From: an uncultured Gallionellaceae bacterium
GTDB taxonomy: Bacteria > Pseudomonadota > Gammaproteobacteria > Burkholderiales > Gallionellaceae
Assembly (NCBI GenBank): GCA_903847155.1
Contig: CAINCU010000053.1
Location: forward strand, 1-64,000
Length of the DNA: 64,000 nucleotides
Reading direction: 5' to 3'
Part shown: in pieces, positions 46,593 to 55,226 of the stretch
How the letters are laid out: every line of letters starts with the position of its first letter
Numbering within the stretch: position 1 is the first letter of the stretch
Notes under the pieces: generated by a model
Told to the model about the DNA's origin: nothing
The model's database searches: none
What the model saw: the letters and a program-made list of their open reading frames with translations, nothing else
Program-made: the position numbers and the translations under genes

Positions 46593-47214
46593 TTGCCTGT
46601 CCCCACAAGTTGTAGTTGTTGATGATGACGCAGCGCTGCGAGAAGCTCTGGTGTTTCTGCTTGAGTCAGTCGGCTGGCATGTCGTCGCCTACGACTCGGC
46701 AAAATCCTTCTTGGCTGCTTTGGATGAAGTTACACATCCCGGATGTCTGATCCTGGACATTCGCATGCCGTTGATGAGCGGCTTGGAGTTGCAACGAACA
46801 CTCAACGAAAGGAACGTACAACTGCCGGTCATTTTCCTCACTGGCCATGCTGATGTCACAATCGCCGTTCAAGCCATGAAGTTCGGTGCAAGAGACTTCA
46901 TCGAGAAACCGTTCAAGGATCAAACGTTGCTCGATGCTGTCAGTCAGGCCGTGAGGCATGACCTTATGCGGCAAAAAGAGAACGCCACGAAGTCGATGCT
47001 GTCCGAACGCCTGAGTAAGCTTACCTTGCGCGAGATGGAAGTCGCCCGGCTCGTAGTCGAAGGTTTGCCCTACAAGGCAATCGGAATGCGGCTCTATATC
47101 TCCGAACGAACCGTTCAGGTGCATTGCCAGAATCTGAAATCGAAGCTTGGTATTAATTCCGCCGCAGAACTGACGCAGTTGTTGCTTCAGTTCAACGACG
47201 CCAAGGACTTATGA
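46582..47214 (+). CDS. FixJ/TtrR-type response regulator
   Basis: The 210-residue protein has a receiver domain (VVVDDDAALREALVFLLESV, phosphorylated Asp in LILDIRMPLMSG, Lys in FIEKPFKD) and a LuxR-type helix-turn-helix (LTLREMEVARLVVEGLPYKA, then ERTVQVHCQNLKSKLGI). It pairs with the kinase encoded just upstream. By position it is the likely activator of the divergent sox operon in response to a sulfur oxyanion. Confidence 0.92.
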   Translation: MTNDCLSPQVVVVDDDAALREALVFLLESVGWHVVAYDSAKSFLAALDEVTHPGCLILDIRMPLMSGLELQRTLNERNVQLPVIFLTGHADVTIAVQAMKFGARDFIEKPFKDQTLLDAVSQAVRHDLMRQKENATKSMLSERLSKLTLREMEVARLVVEGLPYKAIGMRLYISERTVQVHCQNLKSKLGINSAAELTQLLLQFNDAKDL

Positions 47215-47456
47215 CACATTTTCTACAAGTGATGCTATCCCCTATGTCAAGTCGGCAAAAGCTGATTCAGTTGCCGATAAATAAAAAGATCCAAAGCAGC
47301 AATCCTTTCTGAGTCCAATTACCAAATTGGAAGGCAACTCTAGATGGCAGCTTATGGCACGCCACTCATAGCACCATGCTACCGCAAAGCGGCCATTGGC
47401 TGACATATGGCGCGCGAGTTTGCGACTGGCCGGAAGGTCAGCCGAAAACCCATTGC

Positions 47457-48071
47457 TTATATCTCGGTTTGTTCGGAAATCTCCAGCGCATCGTCAACTT
47501 CAATGCCCAAATACCGCACTGTGCTTTCCAGCTTCGAGTGGCCCAGCAACAGTTGCACTGCCCGCAGGTTTTTGGTTCGCCGGTAGATCAGAGTTGCCTT
47601 GGTTCGGCGCATCGTATGTGTGCCATAGACGGTGGAATCAAGACCAATAGCGGCGACCCATCGATGAACGATCCTGGCGTATTGCCGGGTTGAAACATGC
47701 GGAGAGTTTTGCAGCCGACTTTGGAACAAGTACTGTTCCGACTTCAGACTGGCCTTGGCAATCCATGCGGCAACCGCATTTCTGGTATCTTCCGTCAGTT
47801 CAAACTGCACCAGCTTCTGCGTCTTTCGTTGAATGACCATTGCCCGACTCAACATCTGGTTGCCGTGAGCAACGTCCCTGACTCGTAGGTTGACCAGATC
47901 ACAACCTCGCAGCTTGCTGTCGATGGCCAAGTTAAACATTGCCAGATCATGGATACGTTTGCCGAGTTGCAAATGAATATGAATAACCCAGATGTCCTTC
48001 AGTTTCAGTGGTGGCTTCTGCTCGATCAGTTTGCCTTTATTCCAGGGTTCACGGGATTGAGTGATTTTCAT
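47457..48071 (-). CDS. Short tyrosine recombinase (phage integrase family)
   Basis: The 204-residue protein covers mainly the catalytic domain: the first Arg in SKLRGCDLVNLRVRDV, HTMRRTKATLIYRRT (the His-x-x-Arg box), LLGHSKLESTVRYLG with the second His and the nucleophile Tyr. The N-terminal SAM-like core-binding domain is reduced or absent, so the protein is much shorter than usual phage integrases. It is isolated, with no excisionase or attachment site that I could see. The gap to its right (48072-48251) and the 240 bases on its left hold nothing recognisable. Confidence 0.85.
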   Translation of the reverse strand: MKITQSREPWNKGKLIEQKPPLKLKDIWVIHIHLQLGKRIHDLAMFNLAIDSKLRGCDLVNLRVRDVAHGNQMLSRAMVIQRKTQKLVQFELTEDTRNAVAAWIAKASLKSEQYLFQSRLQNSPHVSTRQYARIVHRWVAAIGLDSTVYGTHTMRRTKATLIYRRTKNLRAVQLLLGHSKLESTVRYLGIEVDDALEISEQTEI

Positions 48072-48251
48072 TTCAGACTCCTTGTGATTGAACGGAATCT
48101 GATTTTGCGGCTTGGCTTCGCTACTGTCGGCGTCCGCTTTGGGATACCTTTACGCTATGCGTGCTCCGTGCCATAAGCCGCCAATACTTACTAACAAGGA
48201 TGTGCAAGGTTGCCACATTTGACGCAACTGGTGCACGACCAAGTGTACGTA

Positions 48252-48866
48252 TCACTTAGCTTCAACGCGCGCAATCCGTACAATTTCTTTAGCGATATCT
48301 TCCGGGGACAGGACAAAATCGATACACCCGCTTTCAATTGCGCTCTCGGGCATGTCTAGCTGTTTCGCCGTACTAAGCTTCTGCGCGATTGTAATGTCGC
48401 CTATTTCCTGGATGCCGCACAACGCTGCTGCCCCGTCGCCATCGTAGCCCGAGACAATAATTGCAATAAGCTTGCCGTCCCAGTATCTGGTCAGTGAACG
48501 CAGGAATACCGTGATTACGTCAGGCCAGCCCCGAGACTTAGATATCGGCTTGAGAAGGAACTCTCCATTGAGGACGTGTAAATCCCGATTTTCGGGGATG
48601 ATAAATACATGGTTAGGTTCGATTAGCAAACTTTCCGTAATCAGTTCAACCGGCATCGTTGTGAATCGGGGAAGAACCTCATGGAGATGGGTAGGCATAC
48701 TTGTGATGTGATTTACGATGACGATGGTCACTCCCATATCAGCCGGAAGATTTTGCAATAACCGAATATACGCGTCGAGGCCACCGGCCGAACCGCCGAC
48801 GCAAACTATAGGAAAATCCTGCTGCTGCGGACCCGCTTTAATAGACATCTTCATTATCTTTAACAT
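48252..48866 (-). CDS. Stand-alone CheB methylesterase domain protein
   Basis: The 204-residue protein is a CheB catalytic domain without a receiver domain. It has the Ser in CVGGSAGGLDAY (about residues 22-33), the His in IVNHITSMPTHLHEVL and the Asp in VSGYDGDGAAAL. It would remove methyl groups from glutamyl esters of chemoreceptors, but no cheR or receptor gene is near. The start is uncertain: ATG codons at 48866, 48854 and 48848 are all in frame and none has a strong ribosome-binding site. Confidence 0.85.
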   Translation of the reverse strand: MLKIMKMSIKAGPQQQDFPIVCVGGSAGGLDAYIRLLQNLPADMGVTIVIVNHITSMPTHLHEVLPRFTTMPVELITESLLIEPNHVFIIPENRDLHVLNGEFLLKPISKSRGWPDVITVFLRSLTRYWDGKLIAIIVSGYDGDGAAALCGIQEIGDITIAQKLSTAKQLDMPESAIESGCIDFVLSPEDIAKEIVRIARVEAK

Positions 48867-49211
48867 CGCCAACGATGATGGAACTTATGGATATAAGATT
48901 TTCGACGCAAAGAATCAAATTGCCAGAATCATTTTGTTCCGCACCCCCACTGTTTTAAGAATAATAAATATTCAATAATCGTTCTGTCTGCTGGCGTGCT
49001 TAGGGAATTCTTGTTTAGATAATTCGATTGAACATCTCTTATAGTTCGACCACATTTGGCGGACACTCTAAACGGCGCACCGGTAATTCAGGCAGGAACA
49101 ATTGATTTTTTTAGATTAAAAGTTCGTTACCACACAGACCGGTGGCAACACGAAGTTCAATCTTCAGTTCCAACAGGAATAGCCTGTCAACTTGGATGAA
49201 GGGGTACGAAC

Positions 49212-49385
49212 ATGAACAAGAATCAAGTCAAAGGAGCTGTAAAAGACATCGCCGGTAAGGTGCAGGAAGAAGCGGGGAAACTGGCCGGCAGCAAAGAACA
49301 GCAAGTCAAAGGCCTCAACAAACAAATTTCAGGAAAAGCCGAAAAAGCCTACGGTGATGTAAAAGAAGCAGCCAAACATGCATGA
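49212..49385 (+). CDS. CsbD-family stress protein
   Basis: This 57-residue protein begins MNKNQVKGAVKDIAGKVQEE and continues AGKLAGSKEQQVKGLNKQIS. It is a typical CsbD-like hydrophilic helical protein linked to general stress. GAAGGGG precedes the ATG. The 345 bases upstream (48867-49211) carry no gene and probably hold its promoter. Confidence 0.9.
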   Translation: MNKNQVKGAVKDIAGKVQEEAGKLAGSKEQQVKGLNKQISGKAEKAYGDVKEAAKHA

Positions 49386-49402
49386 AGTTTGAACGTGATA
49401 CC

Positions 49403-49427
49403 AAATGACCCCTGTGCGGGGTCATTT
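49403..49427 (+). terminator. Hairpin after the CsbD gene
   Basis: A 10-bp stem, AAATGACCCC / GGGGTCATTT, encloses a five-base loop 17 bases after the CsbD stop. The T-run is weak, so it may be a terminator or an mRNA-stabilising end. Confidence 0.65.
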
Positions 49428-49454
49428 GCATTCCATCATCAGGAGAGATAAACA

Positions 49455-49649
49455 ATGAAACTCAAAAATACAATCACCACAGCCATAGTCATGAGCGCGT
49501 TCATTGTAGCGCTGGCTGGTTGCCAGAAAGAGGCTGGGCCGGCAGAGAAGGCCGGCAAGACAGTCGACAATGCAACAGAGAAAGCCGGACAACAGATTGA
49601 AAAAGCGGGTGACAACATCCAGGATGCAGCCAAAGGCAACAAGAAGTAA
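49455..49649 (+). CDS. Small lipoprotein with Lys/Ala/Gly repeats
   Basis: The 64-residue lipoprotein has a lipobox ALAGC (Cys at about residue 23) after a hydrophobic signal. Its mature part has repeated units near AEKAGKTVDNATEKAGQQIE and KAGDNIQDAAKG. Its composition resembles the CsbD protein 70 bases upstream, so both are probably envelope or stress proteins. GGAGAGA precedes the ATG. Confidence 0.75.
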   Translation: MKLKNTITTAIVMSAFIVALAGCQKEAGPAEKAGKTVDNATEKAGQQIEKAGDNIQDAAKGNKK

Positions 49650-50447
49650 GTGCCTAGCAAAACAAGCATAAGTGGATTGTTAAATGGCAATACGCTACGG
49701 CGCTGGCATATGCGCCGGATACTGCATCGCAATCAGATACCCCATCACATATGGAGCAGTGCGACGCGCCGTATTGCAGTACTGCGGGGGCTGGATGCAG
49801 TTCAAATGGCGCGTTTACGCGAACTGACGACATGGTTCCTGTACAGCAAGTCGATCAACGGTGCGCAAGGCCTGAATGTGACGCTGACGATGCGCGTAGT
49901 GGTGGCTGCTCAGGCCTGTCTGTTGATCTTAAATCTGGATATTGATTGCTTTGATAACTGGGTCGAAGTCATCCTCTATCCGGGCGCGTTCCGAATCAAT
50001 CATGAGCAGGCGGATGCCAATGGCCTTGTACAAAACGAAGCCAGTGTTTTAACCGGTGAGTCATGGTTGCGCGGTCCTGTGATCTTGTCTTGGGATGACG
50101 TGGAACGGGATAGCTTTCATCCGCAAGCTGGCCACAATGTCGTATTGCACGAGTTCGCACACAAGCTGGATGGCCTCAATGGGGTAATGAATGGCATGCC
50201 GCCGTTGCGTCGCGGCATGAACCGGAATAGATGGGCCGAGGATTTCAATAAATCATACGATGAGCTAAGCCTACGGGTGTCCGCTGGAAAATCGGCCTTC
50301 ATCAATCCATATGCCACTACCAGCCCGGTGGAATTCTTTGCGGTCGTGAGCGAGTATTTTTTTACTGCTCCGGCGATTTTGAAAAAATGTTGTCCCGCTG
50401 TCCACAGGCAACTGACGCAGTTTTACCTGCAGCCCGTTTTGCGTTGA
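49650..50447 (+). CDS. MtfA-type M90 zinc metallopeptidase
   Basis: This 265-residue peptidase has the zinc motif VVLHEFAHKLDGLNG (about residues 162-176) and the downstream glutamate in TTSPVEFFAVVSEYFF, plus VILYPGAF earlier. MtfA cleaves or binds the glucose-transport repressor Mlc in E. coli, but here the partner is unknown. The GTG start at 49650 directly abuts the lipoprotein stop and no strong ribosome-binding site is seen, so translation is probably coupled. Confidence 0.85.
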   Translation: MPSKTSISGLLNGNTLRRWHMRRILHRNQIPHHIWSSATRRIAVLRGLDAVQMARLRELTTWFLYSKSINGAQGLNVTLTMRVVVAAQACLLILNLDIDCFDNWVEVILYPGAFRINHEQADANGLVQNEASVLTGESWLRGPVILSWDDVERDSFHPQAGHNVVLHEFAHKLDGLNGVMNGMPPLRRGMNRNRWAEDFNKSYDELSLRVSAGKSAFINPYATTSPVEFFAVVSEYFFTAPAILKKCCPAVHRQLTQFYLQPVLR

Positions 50448-51236
50448 TCCTCTTTGTTTGCGTACGGCAACGTACGGAAAGATTCAAGACAAATCCCTAT
50501 CGTGAATCAGTAAGCCAAAGGTTGGCTTGCGACGGTATGGTGATCTGAAAATGACATGAAAGATGCCAGAAATGGCAAATAATAAAGAAATGGGACATAT
50601 TTATTTGCCTCTTGCCGCTGTTGCCGGTGAAGCTGCCGCGATCGAAGCTCTGGTTGGCGCCGTCGGTGCTGGCCCTGTTAGTAGCCTCCTAGCCGGCGTA
50701 TTGAAGGCGTCCTTGACCCGTATAGCCCGGCGCCTTCATCGATAGCAGCGCAGGCCGGCGAATTCAAGCGTTCACGTCCGCTATTTTGGAAACGCGAATG
50801 ACCGTTTCGAGAGCACGCAGTCGCGTTTCGAGAAAGCCGCCGTTCGTGATGATTCCCGCGCCTATGGCAGGTGACGATTCCATACCGGTCGTTGGCCCAT
50901 CTGGATGCCACCGGCAGCTATGGCCGAACAGCAGAACTCTCTGCTTCCACAAAATCCTGTCCAACTCAAGCGGAACTGGCACGCCATCGCGATGCATGGC
51001 TACCTGGTTACCAAATGATCAATGTGCGGTTACGCACAGACGCAAACGACAAGTTCCAATAAAGTTACTGTAATTACATACCGTGCTTAGCGTATTGCAG
51101 ATACCCGAGTATCAAATATAACGAAACAATAAATCGGGCATTAATTGCAATGAGCGATCAAGAGAAGGCTATGGATTCGGCAGCAATAATCTAGCTTCTT
51201 GGCACTTAATATAAACCGACCCGTTAAGGTGCACCC
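50448..51236. other. Gene-poor stretch between mtfA and the HU-like gene
   Basis: No recognisable gene fills these 789 bases. A 60-residue frame at 50563-50745 (begins MPEMANNKEMGHIYLPLAAV, then Ala/Gly-rich) could be a small hydrophobic protein, but support is weak. Another frame ending in YQMINVRLRTDANDKFQ (to 51062) might be a decayed gene end. The last 170 bases are AT-rich and probably carry the promoter of the HU-like pair. Confidence 0.3.
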
Positions 51237-51542
51237 ATGGATCAATCTGAGCTTATTGAAAAAGTTGCAAAGGAGTTGGGCATATCGAACGCTCTGTCGC
51301 AGCGGTTGCTGAGGTCAACACTGCGGGAGATTCGTGACCTGCTCCGGGTTGGACACGCGGTAACCATTCCCCACCTTGGCACCTTCGACACGGCGACGTA
51401 CGTGGAGCACCGCGGTTATCGGCCAGCCAGTCATGACTTTGCGATTTTCCCAAAACGGCGCGTGCCCGTGTTTCGCACGGGTACATTGCTCCGTGAAGAA
51501 GTTTACGATGTCGAATCGGACGAAGCAGGTGCGCCGACATGA
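51237..51542 (+). CDS. HU/IHF-like DNA-binding protein
   Basis: The 101-residue protein starts MDQSELIEKVAKELGISNAL and carries LREIRDLLRVGHAVTIPHLGTFD, an HU/IHF-fold pattern (two helices, then GxxVxIxxxGTF). RGYRPASHDFAIFPKRRVPVF follows, with the position of the DNA-binding arm altered. It is not a standard HU. Its stop overlaps the next gene as ATGA, so it is translated with the HU-TM-LysM protein and probably pairs with its HU domain. Confidence 0.8.
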   Translation: MDQSELIEKVAKELGISNALSQRLLRSTLREIRDLLRVGHAVTIPHLGTFDTATYVEHRGYRPASHDFAIFPKRRVPVFRTGTLLREEVYDVESDEAGAPT

Positions 51543-52426
51543 GCGACGACAACAAGATAGCGCTCCACTCCTTTGCGGCGCTGGTGGCCAAGCGTGCCAA
51601 GGTCAGCAATGTCGAAGCAGACACCTTTATCCACCAATTCGCGAAGACCATGAGTGAGGAATTGGAGACGGGCGGCGAGATTCCTCTGTATCACTTTGGC
51701 CGTTTCCATACGACCCATGTCGATGAACAGACGGGGCACGATCCCAACTCCGGCGCGCCGTTAACGATTCCTGAGCACTCGCGTGTCCACTTTCGCCCCT
51801 ACAGCGCATTGCGTTTCGCGGTCAACGCGCCTTTCCGTCAGTTGCGAATCAAGGAACTCACTCCGGACAAAACAGCTTGGCGTACCAGAACCGGCGCCTG
51901 GATCTTGCTGGTGCTGCTTGTATTGCTGCTGATCGTGCTTGGCATCAGGGCAAAGAGTGGGACATCCACCCAGGATGCGTCCGTGGTGCCGCCCGAGATG
52001 CCATCGAATCAAGCCGTAGTAGCGCACACCGACCAAACTCCCGCTACAGGCGTGCCCGCAATCGTCCTCGCTTCTCCCGTAGAACCGGAAACCACGCCGA
52101 CGGCAATCGCAGCGGCGACAAAGGTTATCGTGTCGCCCGGCGATACGTTGTGGGCGATTGCTGCGACCAGATTGGGCGATTCCTATTGGTGGCCGGTAAT
52201 CTATGCGGAGAACAGACCTGAGTTGACCCGCCGAAACCCGGACCTGATCGATAGCGGGATCACACTACGGATACCCGCTCTGGCCGGTAGCGTGAACAGT
52301 CCCAATGTCGCGGATCTTCGTCTGAAAACGAACAGTTACCAAATGGTGGCCGACGATTACCGGAAAATCGGCAATCCTCGAGCCGCAGAGTATGAGAAGG
52401 TCGCTGCTCGCTGGTCTAAAGAATAA
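51539..52426 (+). CDS. Membrane protein with an HU-like domain, one TM helix and LysM
   Basis: The 295-residue protein has an unusual order: an HU/IHF-like domain (LVAKRAKVSNVEADTFIHQF, ETGGEIPLYHFGRFHTTHVD, residues about 10-95), one transmembrane helix (WILLVLLVLLLIVLGI, about 121-136), a Pro/Thr linker and a periplasmic LysM (KVIVSPGDTLWAIAATRLGD, WPVIYAENRPEL, about 198-250). It could tie nucleoid DNA or a DNA-like ligand to the cell wall. The domains are clear by pattern; the function is inferred. Confidence 0.8.
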   Translation: MSDDNKIALHSFAALVAKRAKVSNVEADTFIHQFAKTMSEELETGGEIPLYHFGRFHTTHVDEQTGHDPNSGAPLTIPEHSRVHFRPYSALRFAVNAPFRQLRIKELTPDKTAWRTRTGAWILLVLLVLLLIVLGIRAKSGTSTQDASVVPPEMPSNQAVVAHTDQTPATGVPAIVLASPVEPETTPTAIAAATKVIVSPGDTLWAIAATRLGDSYWWPVIYAENRPELTRRNPDLIDSGITLRIPALAGSVNSPNVADLRLKTNSYQMVADDYRKIGNPRAAEYEKVAARWSKE

Positions 52427-53176
52427 TCGGGTAGCGTAGATCAGCCTTGTGTTTGTCCTCCCTCATTAAACCGTACATTCTGGGCGAACTAATTGCGTAT
52501 GGCAATTCATCGGTCATTGCTGCCGGTGGCATCTAGATCGGCCAACGGCCGGTATGAAATCGTCACCAGTCATAGGCAAAGGAATCATTGCACGACCTGC
52601 CCAAAGCCCGCAAATGTGCTCTAATGGTTGATGGTCGCCCCCCTGTTACGGCAACTCTCTCGATCTCTCCGGTGTCGTAATTTGAGAAATAGGCCCGACC
52701 ATTTGATAGAGTGACGTTAAACGCTCCACCAACGTTAGCCAGCTTCGTGATTGTTCTCTATGTTCCCGAGCTTCCAGTAGTGCCACTCCCCCTCCACAAG
52801 AAACGAGCAAATCGGCGGCAACAATCAAATAAAACAGCGACTGAACCACTCGCTTTGAGCTTCCCCTTTGGATATCAAGTTTTCGACATCCTCCTTGTTC
52901 TGTGCGAACTAATCATTATTTTTCCGCATTCTACTCTGCGCGATTATTAAACCATCCCAAACTAAATGCTGAACAACAGAGCTGGAGGACAACTGTGAAT
53001 GACTGGTTTGCGTCAGTCACACGGTTCAATATACTGCCCGAAACAGGTCATTGGTAAAAACAAATTTTCATTGCTGCATAGCGGACGGTCGCAATGGGTA
53101 GAAAGTAACTCAAAGATTCTATGATTCAGGTCAAGCATTTTGACAGGCGTGCTGGATCGAATTCCGTGTTGTATGT
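52427..53176. other. Gene-poor stretch before the IS110 remnant
   Basis: I see no convincing gene in these 750 bases. Short frames exist on both strands (for example 52646-52849 on the minus strand) but have no family signature or ribosome-binding site. The stretch may be debris linked to the adjacent transposase remnant. Confidence 0.3.
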
Positions 53177-53496
53177 TTACATCGACCAAGCAATGCGAGC
53201 GATTCGACGCGCCAAAATGACGAGAGACGCAGTAGTGGATAGTCCCTTTGCTCTGTAATGGTCGAAGAGTGGCTTCCAGGCTTTGTTCTTCTTAGCCGAC
53301 ATTGCCGCCACGTAGAATAATCGACTTAGCTCAGACGGGCCGCGTTTGGAGAGGCGCCGTTTACCGCGATGCTTTCCAGAGTCATCAGGTCGAGGATCCA
53401 AGCCAGTGAACGCAACGAAGGCATCAGCACTCTTCAGAGGCACACGTTCGAGGGTGTTAATCAGTGCCGCACTGACATCCCAATGTTCGCCACCCT
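53177..53496 (-). pseudogene. IS110-family transposase, C-terminal remnant
   Basis: The minus strand reads SADAFVAFTGLDPRPDDSGK, then RGKRRLSKRGPSELSRLFYV, AAMSAKKNKAWKPLFDHYRA and TTASLVILARRIARIAWS, the last part of an IS110/IS902 transposase (transposase_20 domain). The frame extends upstream only to about 53496 and lacks the N-terminal RuvC-like catalytic domain. Inactive remnant. The next 215 bases before the Thr-rich gene hold no recognisable element end. Confidence 0.85.
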
Positions 53497-53711
53497 ACAG
53501 AATTTGCGGTGAGGCAGGTGTATGGTGGTTCTTGATCGGTGTCGGATGCGACGTTATTGACGAACTATTTATCAGTAGGCATTCACCCCCGACGAGCCCG
53601 AGCAGTTGCCGTCCAATGGCTATAACAAAGTAACCATTCCACAGCATTTGCGTTCGTTAACAACCTAGTTTAATTCAAGTTGATGCGCACTGGCATCATG
53701 GGAAAGCGGTT

Positions 53712-55208
53712 ATGAATATTTCGCCTGTCATTTCTTCTTCAATCGTACAAACCGGCCTTGTTTCTACGGCCAGCGCCCAACCTGTTGCCTATTCGATCAA
53801 CACACCCACGACGACAAGTGCGAGCATTGTCGATATTTCAGAGCTGGGCAAATTGCTTTCGGCAGCCTCAATATTAGAGAATGGAATGTCGCAACCAGCC
53901 GCGACTAGCCAAAGTGGCTTTCCCACTGTCATTGCCACCTCACAACTCTTTGTTGACGTCTTCAATAGCTATCTACAAAGTGATTCCAACACCTTGCAAA
54001 GTCCGTCAGGCGAATCGCTCGGCAGTCTGTTTGTGCAGGTGCTGGACTCGCAGGCGACTACGGGATTCGGCAATGGGAAATCGATCCTTGCCCGCCTGGC
54101 AGAGGTCGGCATCAACTATCAGGCTCCTTCGATTCTGAACGATACAGGTCAGATGACTATCGACATCAAGTCGCTGCAATCCGCATTCAACGCCGACCCA
54201 GTCGGAACTTCCTCGCTACTGGAGCAAGCGATTCAATCAATTGAACCGCTCGCCACGCTTGCCACGACTACATTAAACGGGGTTCTGGCGACGGCGACGG
54301 CTGCGACTACAACTACGACCACGCCAACAGCTGCGACAACGACTGCGACAACGATACCGCTATTAACCGCGACCGCATCTCTAGCTGCAACCGAGCAGCT
54401 TGCCACGACGGCGCAGCCAACTGTGACCGAGTTGCCAACCACGACAACGCAAGCAACTACGACAACACCGTTGGCAGCAACAACGACAGCCGTCGCAACT
54501 GCGTTACCAACAACAATAACTCAATTAACTACGGGGGTCGCGGTAGCACCAACAGCCGAGACCGCGACCGTCACACCTACTGCGGCAATGACGACAGCCA
54601 CGGTACAGCTATTAAATGCAATCGCGTCTCTTACTGCCGCAGAGCCGCTCGCGACGACAGCGCAGCCAACTACGACCGTGTTGCTTTCCGCCACCAATTC
54701 GTTAACTACGCCCGAATCTATAGTTACTCTAATCGCGACTGAACAGTTAGTTGCTGCCGAGTTGCTTTCCGCCACCGCGCCACTAACCACGACGGCGCAG
54801 CCAATTGCGCCCGAGTTGCCAACAACGACAACGCCTTTGGCAGCGACAACGCCAATAGTTGCGACAGAGCTGCCAGTCACGGCAGCGCTTCCAACAACAA
54901 CTACGCAATTAACCACGACAGTCGCGGCTGCGCCAGCAGCAGGGGCCGCGACCGTCGCACTGCCCGCGACACCCTCGAATTTCGTTGGCCCGATCATCGT
55001 TGCAATCAACCCCACCACTGCGGCAGCCATTGCGGCCTATCACTTGGTAGATGGCATTTTCGACACCGGGATGCCCCATGTCGATGGGCATTCAACCGCT
55101 GCTAATACTTATAGCGAAATCTGGGCAGTTGCGAAGATACGACCAGTCAAACTGGATCTTCATGCTATGAGTGCTTTTCAACGCCAGCACCAAACAAATT
55201 TACTATAA
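53712..55208 (+). CDS. Large Thr/Ala-rich repetitive protein with a FliD-like N-terminal motif
   Basis: This 498-residue protein has no signal peptide. The N-terminal 190 residues contain ILARLAEVGINYQAP, QMTIDIKSLQSAFNADP and VGTSSLLEQAIQ, which resemble the end of flagellar cap protein FliD (L..iGi..g.l.iD...L..al..dp). Residues about 195-425 are low-complexity Thr/Ala/Pro with partly repeating blocks (LATTAQPT, ELPTTTT, PLAATT, QLTT). The last 70 residues are again ordinary sequence (PIIVAINPTTAAAIAAYHLV). I cannot name a function; a secreted or surface filament is possible. Confidence 0.65.
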   Translation: MNISPVISSSIVQTGLVSTASAQPVAYSINTPTTTSASIVDISELGKLLSAASILENGMSQPAATSQSGFPTVIATSQLFVDVFNSYLQSDSNTLQSPSGESLGSLFVQVLDSQATTGFGNGKSILARLAEVGINYQAPSILNDTGQMTIDIKSLQSAFNADPVGTSSLLEQAIQSIEPLATLATTTLNGVLATATAATTTTTTPTAATTTATTIPLLTATASLAATEQLATTAQPTVTELPTTTTQATTTTPLAATTTAVATALPTTITQLTTGVAVAPTAETATVTPTAAMTTATVQLLNAIASLTAAEPLATTAQPTTTVLLSATNSLTTPESIVTLIATEQLVAAELLSATAPLTTTAQPIAPELPTTTTPLAATTPIVATELPVTAALPTTTTQLTTTVAAAPAAGAATVALPATPSNFVGPIIVAINPTTAAAIAAYHLVDGIFDTGMPHVDGHSTAANTYSEIWAVAKIRPVKLDLHAMSAFQRQHQTNLL

Positions 55209-55226
55209 TTTCTATAGGGGCTATTT

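Noticed and set aside
54290-54950. Repeated DNA in the Thr-rich gene considered as a CRISPR or VNTR array
   Set aside because: Repeats are imperfect, keep the reading frame and lack constant-length spacers; they are coding low-complexity sequence.
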